Shown here piece after piece: positions 6,068-12,440 of a stretch of 20,235 nucleotides of DNA. The stretch covers positions 1 to 20,235 of the forward strand of contig DATGPZ010000114.1 in NCBI GenBank assembly GCA_035304485.1. The letters are read 5' to 3'. This stretch comes from ZC4RG17 sp035304485 (GTDB lineage: Bacteria; Actinomycetota; Acidimicrobiia; Spongiisociales; ZC4RG35). Position numbers and translations under genes: made by a program. How positions within the stretch are numbered: position 1 is the first letter of the stretch; each line of letters opens with the position of its first letter. The notes under the pieces were generated by a model that made no database searches, had not been told where the DNA came from, and saw nothing but the letters and a program-made list of their open reading frames with translations.

Positions 6068-8110
6068 TCAAGGGGGAAGCATTGCTTCGGCCCGATGGAG
6101 AAACGCCGCCATCTCACCTCTCGTCACGGTCCGATCGGGACAGAACCTGTCGTTGGCGGGAGGATTGCAGCCGCGGGTGATCCCGGAGGCGGCGAGGGCG
6201 GAGATGTCGGTCTCGAAGACCGAGCCGTCGTCGTCGGTGAAAGGACTCGGAGCGGCGGCAAGCCCGAAGGCCCGGGTGAGAAAGGCCGCCATCTGGCCCC
6301 GGGTCACGAGATCGTCGGGGCAGAAACGGTCGTTGGCGGGAGGATTGCAACCCCGGGTGATACCGGCTTCCGCCAAGGCGGCGATATCTGCTTCGAACAC
6401 CGAGGACGACGTGTCGACGAAACCTGCATCCCCATCCGGGAGCCGGAACGCACGCCGGAGAAAGGCGGCCATCTGGCCGCGAGTGACGCGGTCGTCGGGA
6501 CAGAACCGGTCGTCGAACGGCGGGTTGCACCCTCGGGTGATGCCGCGGGAAGCCAGCCACTCGATGTCGTGCTGGAACTCCGAGTCGTCGTCGTCGGCGA
6601 ACTCTCCCTCGTGGAAATACGGGAGCGTGTCGTCGTCACACTCGAAGCCCGCGGGAAGGAACCACGACGACGGGGAGTATCCGCTCATCGCCTGGTTGCC
6701 GAGCCAGACCTCCAAGCCGTCAGGCCCGAAGATCTGGAAGTCGGGCCGTCCGTCGCCGTCGTAGTCCTCGAAGCCGAGTTCGTCGTCGACGCCGTACGTC
6801 GGGCCGGAAACGACCTCTGCTACGACACCCAGGTCCGCGGACGAAACGACCGACACCTGTGATCCAGCCTCCGTCGGCTCGATCATCAACAGATCATCGC
6901 GTCCGTCGACGTCCCGGTCCGCCGTCGCCAGACGGGCGGACTCCGGAACCGTCAGCGGAAGGGTCCCCGCATCGACGATCTCGGTGTACCCACTCGCCGC
7001 CGACCACACGGTGACGTCGGTCCCGGCGGTGGCGGGCGTGAGCACCCAGAGGTCCTCGGCGCCGTCGCGATCGATGTCGCCGAAGACATACCTTCCTCCC
7101 GTCGGAGCCTGGGTCGGAATATCCGCCACACGCTCGTAGCCCTCGCTCACGGAGTAACGAGCCAGGCTCAGAGTCGGGCCGGTCTCGTCGAGGAAGAGGA
7201 GGTCGGGCCGGCCCATCCCCTGCGTGTCGGCGAAGGCGGGCTCACCGTCGGGTATCTCGCCGAGCCACCATCGCCACACGGCGCATTCCGAGTAGCCACG
7301 CTGGGAGATGGCCAGTTCCAGAACATGATCGGCACCACGCCAAGGCCGCAGATGGGCCACATCGGGAGCACCGTCTCCGCTGGCGTCGAGCACGAACTGG
7401 CGGTTGTCGTTCCTACCGAAGACAACAGGGTGAACACCGGCCTTCATTCGGAACGAGGCCGCCGCAGTCAGTGGAGGATGCGGGAGAGGAAGGCTCGAAT
7501 AGGAGGGACTCGGCCCTGGGCCGACCCAAGAGAAATGCATCGGGTCCTTGACGGACCTCCAGGCACCACCCCAACACATGCCGGCTCTCTCCCAGGCGCG
7601 TACGTACCAATCGGGCATGTCCGTGACGAGGGTTCCATCCAGGCGGTAGGGGTTGGCCGAGGCGTTGATGTCGATGGCCGCGCCCAGACCGTGGTAGCTG
7701 ACGGCCTCGTGGGAGACGCTGGTACGGGCGTTGAAGCCCCAGGTCTGCCCTGCCAGCGCCTCGTAGTGACGGCCGGCCGCGGCTTCGATCGCCAGATTGC
7801 GTTCCACGTCCTGCAGGACCGGCAAGAGCAGACGGTGGATTCGGACCCGCACACCATCCGACATCGGAACCGTCCACCAGACCAGTTGCTCTTCGACGTC
7901 GTCCAGCGTCCGGCCGAACAACGCTCCGGCCGGACCTCGCACCGGGAAGCTACCGGGTAGGGCACCACGCCGGCCCGACTCCGGCAGGTAGAAGCGGGGC
8001 GTGCCGCACCCAGGCGACTCCGATGTGACGGGTGGTACCGCCTCGGCCGGCTCATCGGCCAGCAACAGGGCTCCGACCAGGACGGCCAGCATCACCCCCG
8101 TTCGCTTCAA
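6068..8110 (-). CDS. secreted M15 peptidase with FG-GAP and SLH-like repeats
   Basis: A 680-residue exported protein. Residues 1-25 form a signal peptide (MKRTGVMLAVLVGALLLADE...). The peptidase domain (about 60-200) shows SYHGLGAAIDI, giving zinc ligands H140 and D147, and KDPMHFSW, giving H192. Asp189 occupies the place of the catalytic acid, as in endopeptidase-like M15 members; VanY/VanX-type enzymes have Glu there. Expected substrate: peptidoglycan stem or cross-bridge peptides. Residues about 228-475 hold roughly five FG-GAP/VCBS-like units (SGDGAPD, IDRDGAED, RDVDGRDD, YDGDGRPD), likely calcium-binding blades. Three SLH-like repeats with an exact 60-residue period close the protein (Cys 528/537, 588/597, 648/657). 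The start is a TTG at 8110 overlapping the previous stop in a TTGA; it supplies the basic signal-peptide N-region. An ATG at 8092 is the alternative. Confidence 0.88.
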   Translation of the reverse strand: MKRTGVMLAVLVGALLLADEPAEAVPPVTSESPGCGTPRFYLPESGRRGALPGSFPVRGPAGALFGRTLDDVEEQLVWWTVPMSDGVRVRIHRLLLPVLQDVERNLAIEAAAGRHYEALAGQTWGFNARTSVSHEAVSYHGLGAAIDINASANPYRLDGTLVTDMPDWYVRAWERAGMCWGGAWRSVKDPMHFSWVGPGPSPSYSSLPLPHPPLTAAASFRMKAGVHPVVFGRNDNRQFVLDASGDGAPDVAHLRPWRGADHVLELAISQRGYSECAVWRWWLGEIPDGEPAFADTQGMGRPDLLFLDETGPTLSLARYSVSEGYERVADIPTQAPTGGRYVFGDIDRDGAEDLWVLTPATAGTDVTVWSAASGYTEIVDAGTLPLTVPESARLATADRDVDGRDDLLMIEPTEAGSQVSVVSSADLGVVAEVVSGPTYGVDDELGFEDYDGDGRPDFQIFGPDGLEVWLGNQAMSGYSPSSWFLPAGFECDDDTLPYFHEGEFADDDDSEFQHDIEWLASRGITRGCNPPFDDRFCPDDRVTRGQMAAFLRRAFRLPDGDAGFVDTSSSVFEADIAALAEAGITRGCNPPANDRFCPDDLVTRGQMAAFLTRAFGLAAAPSPFTDDDGSVFETDISALAASGITRGCNPPANDRFCPDRTVTRGEMAAFLHRAEAMLPP
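6089..6601 (-). repeat. three SLH-like repeats (M15 peptidase)
   Basis: Three coding units of exactly 60 residues (180 bases), the most regular array in the window. Each contains ITRGCNPPxxDRFCPDxxVTRGxMAAFLxRA. The perfect period suggests recent duplication or homogenisation. The first unit has NPPFD where the others have NPPAN. Confidence 0.9.
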
Positions 8111-9816
8111 CGCGGCTCCATCCGGTAGAGGCTCCCGTTACCCGTCGTCACCAGCATCTCCCCATGCCCGTCGACCCCGAACGACCACAGGCCGGGGACC
8201 GATCCGAGCCGGTCCGTCCAATCCTGGGCATCGTCGATCTCGTCTCCGTCGTGGGTTCGGAAGCTCCGGATGAAGCCGGCGCAGAGATCGCCGTAGAAAT
8301 AGTGACCGCGCAACCAGTGGAAGGCGTCGCCTCGATAGACGACCCCTCCGGTCACCGAGCAGACACCGCCTTCATGGCGATACTCGACATCGGGGAATTC
8401 CATTCCCCCGGTCTCGCACGACGGATCTTCGTCGTCGGGATTGCACAACGAGCCTTCGAACCGAGGCCATCCGTAGTTGACCAAGGGTCGATCGTCGTTG
8501 ACGATGGTGATCTCCTCGCGGGCGTTCTGGCCGACATCGGCGACGTAGAGCAAGCCCTCGTCGAACCAGATCCGCCAAGGATTGCGGAGGCCGACCGCCC
8601 AGATCTCGTCCCGGCCGGGGCCATTGAGGAACGGGTTGTCAGCAGGTATCGAGTAGTTGCCCCCGCCGTCGACGTCGATCCTGAGAAGAGAGCCCAACAG
8701 GGTCTCGGAGTTCTGGGCATTGCCGAACCGGTCGTGGCCTCCTCCACCGTCACCCAGGGCGATGATGAGATAGCCGTTGGGATCGAACAGCAGGTGTCCG
8801 CCGTTGTGGTTGGTGGCCGGTTGGGGCACCGTCAGCAGGACCGTCTCGACCGGAGACAAGACGTTGGGGTCGGGAGACAAACGGAAAGAGGAGACCTTCG
8901 ACTCCAATCCGCCGCCGACGTTCTCGGTCGAGTAATAGACGAACACCCGGTCGTCCTCGGGGAAATCGGGGTGGAACGCCATCGACAACAACCCCATCTC
9001 GCCTCGGTTGACGACCCGGTCGGAGATGTCGAGGAAGGGCTGCTGACGTACGTTCCCGTCCTCGAACACTTTGATCCGCCCGCCTTTCTCGACCACGAAG
9101 ATCCGGTCATCGCCGGGAAGGGCAGTGGCGTGAGTCGCCTGCTGGAAATCGTCACTCAGCAAGGTGAGGCCGACCTGGGGCCGGTCGGGCACATCTTGAG
9201 TTGGAAGGCCCTCGGACCGGGTCAGAAAACTGGCCATCTGTTCGCGGGTGACAGGTTCATCCGGACAGAAGCGGTCGTTGGCGGGTGGGTTGCATCCTCG
9301 GGTGACACCGGCGGAGGCGAGGGCGTCGATGTCGCGTTCGAAGATCGAGGTGTCGTCGTCGGTGAACAGATCCGCCTCGTCGGTGACATAGCCATAGGCC
9401 CGAACGAGAAACGCCGCCATCTCGCCTCTCGTCACCGTCTGATTGGGGCAGAACCGATCGTTGTCAGGAGGATTGCAGCCCCGCGTGATGCCTGCATCGG
9501 CGAGTGCGTTGATCTCCGACTGGAACTCCGAGGTGGCGTCGTCGATGAAACGATCCGGTCCCGTGGGGAGCCCGAAGGCGCGAGTCAGGAACGCAGCCAT
9601 CTGACCCCGAGTGATCGGATCTCCCGGGCAGAATCGATCGTTCCATGGAGGGTTGCAGCCTCGGGTTATGTCGGCCGCCGAAAGCGCCTCGATCGCCTCT
9701 TCGTGTACCGAGTCGTCGTCGTCGGTGAAGGAGCCTCCCGGCGGCAACTGGGCGGAGACCGGTGGAGCGAGGGCCAGGAGCAGCAGGCACGTGAGAGCCG
9801 GGACGAGTCGCTTCAT
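8107..9816 (-). CDS. secreted PQQ-type sugar dehydrogenase (GSDH family) with N-terminal SLH-like repeats
   Basis: A 569-residue exported protein. Residues 1-23 form a signal peptide ending VSA-QLP. Three SLH-like repeats follow at about 30-204 (Cys 54/63, 114/123, 175/184). The rest (about 215-569) is a soluble glucose/sorbosone dehydrogenase beta-propeller. NHNGGHLLFDPNGYL (336-350) holds the likely catalytic His337. ALGDGGGGHD (353-362) and GLRNPWRIWF (409-418) are the usual cofactor/calcium segments, and VADVGQNAREE is also typical. Family members oxidise aldose sugars with PQQ; substrate and true PQQ dependence here are inferred, and no PQQ biosynthesis gene is in the window. The ATG at 9816 was chosen because it opens the signal peptide and has a TACGCT box 8 bases upstream; starting at 9837 adds seven residues. 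It is the only one of the five proteins with N-terminal repeats. It is coupled to the M15 gene. Confidence 0.9.
   Translation of the reverse strand: MKRLVPALTCLLLLALAPPVSAQLPPGGSFTDDDDSVHEEAIEALSAADITRGCNPPWNDRFCPGDPITRGQMAAFLTRAFGLPTGPDRFIDDATSEFQSEINALADAGITRGCNPPDNDRFCPNQTVTRGEMAAFLVRAYGYVTDEADLFTDDDTSIFERDIDALASAGVTRGCNPPANDRFCPDEPVTREQMASFLTRSEGLPTQDVPDRPQVGLTLLSDDFQQATHATALPGDDRIFVVEKGGRIKVFEDGNVRQQPFLDISDRVVNRGEMGLLSMAFHPDFPEDDRVFVYYSTENVGGGLESKVSSFRLSPDPNVLSPVETVLLTVPQPATNHNGGHLLFDPNGYLIIALGDGGGGHDRFGNAQNSETLLGSLLRIDVDGGGNYSIPADNPFLNGPGRDEIWAVGLRNPWRIWFDEGLLYVADVGQNAREEITIVNDDRPLVNYGWPRFEGSLCNPDDEDPSCETGGMEFPDVEYRHEGGVCSVTGGVVYRGDAFHWLRGHYFYGDLCAGFIRSFRTHDGDEIDDAQDWTDRLGSVPGLWSFGVDGHGEMLVTTGNGSLYRMEPR
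9205..9729 (-). repeat. three SLH-like repeats (sugar dehydrogenase, N-terminal)
   Basis: Coding repeats with a period of 60-61 residues, located directly after the signal peptide instead of at the C-terminus. Loop sequences are NPPWND, NPPDND and NPPAND between the paired cysteines. Confidence 0.88.
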
Positions 9817-9824
9817 AGCGATCG

Positions 9825-9830
9825 AGCGTA
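9825..9830 (-). promoter_or_regulatory. candidate -10 box for a leaderless transcript
   Basis: TACGCT (fits TANNNT) lies 8 bases before the ATG at 9816 on the minus strand, and no Shine-Dalgarno sequence is present. The same hexamer at the same distance precedes the GTG of the subtilisin gene at 10937. This suggests that the three-gene run 9816-4167 starts its own transcript here, even though the CAP gene lies just upstream on the same strand. Confidence 0.5.
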
Positions 9831-9874
9831 CCGGCACCTATGTCGCTACTCCCTCCGAAGGCGACGAGGGCGTT

Positions 9875-10873
9875 TCAGCCTCCGAGAGCGCGGTTCAGGA
9901 ACGAGGCGAGCTGTCCCCGGGTCACGTTGTCGTCGGGACAGAACTTCGTTTCGGTGCATCCTCTGGTGATGCCTGCTGCCGCCAAGGCGTCGATCGGACG
10001 ACGATGCACCGTGTGGGCGGTATCGGTGAATCCGGCTGGTGAGGCCGGCGCCAGCCCGAGTATCCGGACCAGAAAGCTGGCCATCTCGCCCCGAGTCACG
10101 GGCCGATCAGGACAGAATCTGTTTGGGGCACAGCCCACGGTGACACCGTTGTGAGCCAGGGTCTCTATCGCCGACTCGTGCTCCGAGGCATCATCGTCGG
10201 TGAAGATGTCGCCCGACGAACCGGTGAGGCCGAAGGCGCGGACCAGCATCGTCGCCATCTCGGCCCGGGTCACGTTTCGGTCGGGGCAGTACCGGTCTCG
10301 TTGACAGCCGCGGGTGATGCCGAGGTCGGCGAGAGCGATGATGTCGGACTCGTGGACGGAGTCGTCGTCGTCTACGAAGGGCGGGGTGTATTGGACCTTC
10401 AGCTGCTCGATCGAGTCCATGAACACTTCGACGACATACGGGACGCCGTCTTCCCAAACGACCCCCACACCGACGGCGTCGTAGCCGGCCCGGAGGATGT
10501 TGGCCCGGTGTCCCGGTGAATCCATGAATGCCTGATGGAGCGTCTCGATGTTGCCGCCCCGCCCCACGTTTTCCCCCAGGAGGTTCCAGTCGTCGAGCCC
10601 TTCGGCCAGATCATCGCTGTGGAAGATCCGTCCCTCGGCCGCCATGCGGGCGGCGTGACGACGAGCCTTCTCCACCAGTTCGGGGTGGACCACCAGTCCC
10701 CCGACTCCGTGTGCTCGGCGCTCGGCGTTGATCAGCTCGACGAAGCGCTCTTCGTCCGCCCGGGCATCGGCGGTGGCCGGAAGTGCTTGGATTCCGATGA
10801 GTGCGATGACCGCAACTGCGACCATCAGCACTCCCGCTCGCCTGCCTCCACTCCTACGCATGACACAGTTCAT
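9875..10873 (-). CDS. secreted CAP/SCP-domain protein with three SLH-like repeats
   Basis: A protein of 332 residues (328 if the ATG at 10861 is used). A signal peptide covers about residues 5-38 (RRSGGRRAG... to ATADA). The CAP (SCP/PR-1) domain at about 40-155 has the classic positions FVELINAERRAHG (44-56), H85 in HSDDLAEG, E101 in LGENVG and H122 in SPGHRANIL. Bacterial CAP proteins are secreted and mostly of unknown activity. Three SLH-like repeats occupy about 166-330. Their cysteines are closer together (190/196, 248/253, 306/312) because the NPPxN insert is missing, so this array is the most diverged. The gene is divergent from the subtilisin gene. GAAGAC lies just before the start at 10873, mirroring the sequence before the subtilisin start. 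Confidence 0.9.
   Translation of the reverse strand: MNCVMRRSGGRRAGVLMVAVAVIALIGIQALPATADARADEERFVELINAERRAHGVGGLVVHPELVEKARRHAARMAAEGRIFHSDDLAEGLDDWNLLGENVGRGGNIETLHQAFMDSPGHRANILRAGYDAVGVGVVWEDGVPYVVEVFMDSIEQLKVQYTPPFVDDDDSVHESDIIALADLGITRGCQRDRYCPDRNVTRAEMATMLVRAFGLTGSSGDIFTDDDASEHESAIETLAHNGVTVGCAPNRFCPDRPVTRGEMASFLVRILGLAPASPAGFTDTAHTVHRRPIDALAAAGITRGCTETKFCPDDNVTRGQLASFLNRALGG
9884..10378 (-). repeat. three divergent SLH-like repeats (CAP protein)
   Basis: Three coding repeats with an exact 58-residue period. The first cysteine of each pair is followed by QRDRYC, APNRFC or TETKFC rather than NPPxNDRFC, so the loop is shorter by three or four residues while the flanking helices and VTRxE/Q motif remain. 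Confidence 0.85.
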
Positions 10874-10937
10874 CGTCTTCGAACGCCGACTCCTGAAGCA
10901 CCAGTTCGACCCGACTCGGTAATACGCTCAGAAGACG
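10874..10937. promoter_or_regulatory. divergent promoter region with inverted 7-base arms
   Basis: This 63-base gap serves the CAP gene to the left and the subtilisin gene to the right. CGTCTTC (10874-10880) and GAAGACG (10931-10937) are perfect inverted arms, each placed directly before a start codon. Read from either side, each gene is preceded by GAAGAC. TACGCT at 10923-10928 is a good -10 box 8 bases before the GTG at 10937. No clear -10 box is seen for the CAP gene. The arms could be an operator, a weak ribosome-binding element, or coincidence. Confidence 0.45.
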
Positions 10938-12403
10938 TGGTCTCTCTCCTCCTCCTTCTCATCTCCTTCTCTACCCAGGCAACCAGCTCCGAATTCGTGC
11001 TGGTGAGAGACGAACTCGCCCCGGCCCATGCCGACGGCGAGACGGTCCTCGGGTGGCGACGGGTCCCCGCCACGGCCGTTGATGGGTCCCAGCGAGCGGT
11101 CCCCGATGTCCGGCTGGAACTGCTGGAAGGGTCGAATCCGGAGCCTTTCGGAGGTGACCAATGGGGGCTACAGATGGTGGGTGCTCCCGACATCTGGCAC
11201 GAATCCACCGGGTCCGGTGTGGTGATCGCAATCGTCGACAGCGGGGTGGATCTAGACCACCACGATCTGGCCGATCGGATCTTCACGAACCGCGGTGAGG
11301 TAGCCGGCAACGGCGTGGACGACGACGGGAATGGGCTCATCGACGATGTCCACGGCTGGGACCTGATCGACGGTGACAACGACCCGACGGATCCCTCTCA
11401 GGGACACGGGACCGAGGTCGCCGGGGTGGCGGCCGCCTCCCTGAACGGCGTGGGTATCGCCGGGGTGGCTCCCTCCGCCACGATCCTCCCGATTCGAGCA
11501 TGCACCTCGAGCTGCTCGCTGTTCAACGTCGCCTGGGCCATCACCTACGCCACCGACGTCGGTGCGGATGTGATCAACCTCTCCCTGGGTGGCCTCGCCA
11601 CCGATCCGGGGCCGCTCGCCGACGCGGTCGACTACGCCCACCAGCATGGAGTCCTGGTCGTGGCCGCGGCCGGCAACACCGGCTCCGACATCGACCGCAG
11701 CGGATTCGTCCCAGCGGGCCTGACCAACCCGAATCTGGCCGCCGTCGCCGCCACCGACCGGCAAGACCGCCTCTGGGGCGACTCCAACTTCGGCAAGAGC
11801 TCGGTGGATCTCGCCGCCCCCGGGGTGGAAGTGGTCAGCAGCACCCTCGACTCCCTCGGCGGGTGGCGAACGGGTACGGGAACCTCGTACGCCGCCCCTC
11901 ACGTTTCGGCCGCCGCCGCCTTGCTGTGGGAGGTGAACCCCAGCCTGGCACCGGAGGACGTGATCGACCTCTTGGGCCGCACCGGTGACGCCCGGCCCGC
12001 CCTCGCGGCGACCACCATCCACGGAACCCGGCTCCGCTTGGATCGAGCCGTGGTCAGGGCCCACCTGATCGATATCGACGGAATCTACGAGAACGACATC
12101 GTGTGGCTCGCCCTGGCTGGTGTGACCCGAGGATGCAATCCGCCGACGAACGATCGGTACTGCCCCGATGATCCCGTCACTCGTGGCCAGATGGCCGCCT
12201 TCCTCCACCGACTCCTCGACCTACCTCACGGACCCGACGCTTTCGACGACGACAACGACTCCATCTTCCAAACCCACATCAACGCCCTCGCCGCCGCCGA
12301 CATCACCCGCGGCTGCAACCCACCCGCCAACAACCACTACTGCCCCGACCAACCGGTCACACGCGGAGAGATGGCCGCCCTCCTCCACCGCTCCATGCGC
12401 TGA
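10937..12403 (+). CDS. secreted subtilisin-like (S8) protease with two SLH-like repeats
   Basis: A 488-residue exported serine protease. The signal region is a short leucine-rich stretch (SLLLLLISFSTQA) with no basic residue before it, which is unusual. A propeptide-like segment spans roughly 20-75. The S8 domain (about 76-375) has the full triad: D101 in IVDSGVD, H157 in GHGTEVAG and S317 in GTSYAAPH, plus oxyanion N247 in AAAGN. A calcium-loop-like DDDGNGLIDD lies at 128-137. Two SLH-like repeats with a 60-residue period end the protein (Cys 400/409 and 460/469). The GTG at 10937 is the only start consistent with a signal peptide; longer upstream frames are antisense to the CAP gene. The coding region ends with tandem stops TGA-TAA. 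It probably works at the cell surface, either processing neighbours or degrading external protein. Confidence 0.93.
   Translation: MVSLLLLLISFSTQATSSEFVLVRDELAPAHADGETVLGWRRVPATAVDGSQRAVPDVRLELLEGSNPEPFGGDQWGLQMVGAPDIWHESTGSGVVIAIVDSGVDLDHHDLADRIFTNRGEVAGNGVDDDGNGLIDDVHGWDLIDGDNDPTDPSQGHGTEVAGVAAASLNGVGIAGVAPSATILPIRACTSSCSLFNVAWAITYATDVGADVINLSLGGLATDPGPLADAVDYAHQHGVLVVAAAGNTGSDIDRSGFVPAGLTNPNLAAVAATDRQDRLWGDSNFGKSSVDLAAPGVEVVSSTLDSLGGWRTGTGTSYAAPHVSAAAALLWEVNPSLAPEDVIDLLGRTGDARPALAATTIHGTRLRLDRAVVRAHLIDIDGIYENDIVWLALAGVTRGCNPPTNDRYCPDDPVTRGQMAAFLHRLLDLPHGPDAFDDDNDSIFQTHINALAAADITRGCNPPANNHYCPDQPVTRGEMAALLHRSMR
12071..12397 (+). repeat. two SLH-like repeats (subtilisin)
   Basis: Two coding units, 60 residues apart, containing VTRGCNPPTNDRYCP and ITRGCNPPANNHYCP followed by VTRGxMAAxLHR. 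This is the only array of two; the other four proteins carry three. Confidence 0.88.
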
Positions 12404-12427
12404 TAACCGCCGAGCAGCGACTACTCC

Positions 12428-12433
12428 TAACAT
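12428..12433 (+). promoter_or_regulatory. candidate -10 box for the polysaccharide operon
   Basis: TAACAT lies 7 bases before the GTG at 12441, with no Shine-Dalgarno sequence between. This is the classic arrangement for a leaderless actinobacterial message. It would start the four-gene run ending at 18929 independently of the subtilisin gene, whose stop is 37 bases upstream of this start. Confidence 0.5.
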
Positions 12434-12440
12434 CCTCGCC

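Noticed and set aside
6024..6071. TTG start at 6071 for the SpoIID-type gene, overlapping the M15 stop
   Set aside because: It would place 16 residues ahead of a normal signal peptide, while the ATG at 6023 has AGGAG at good spacing. The overlap itself is attractive, so it is not fully excluded.
6089..6601. Regular repeats considered as a CRISPR array or tandem satellite
   Set aside because: The 180-base units are continuous coding sequence in one frame with conserved protein motifs throughout; there are no short direct repeats with unique spacers.
9838..9874. Possible terminator between the CAP and sugar dehydrogenase genes
   Set aside because: Only short, mismatched stems of about 5 pairs can be drawn and there is no T-tract.
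8032..9969. Plus-strand open frame of about 645 codons antisense to the sugar dehydrogenase gene
   Set aside because: Low-complexity antisense translation with no recognisable motif; the minus strand encodes complete GSDH and SLH-like motifs. Length alone is not evidence at this GC content.
10535..10936. Upstream extension of the subtilisin reading frame
   Set aside because: The extra 134 codons are antisense to the CAP gene and precede a hydrophobic signal segment, so they are not translated as part of the protease.
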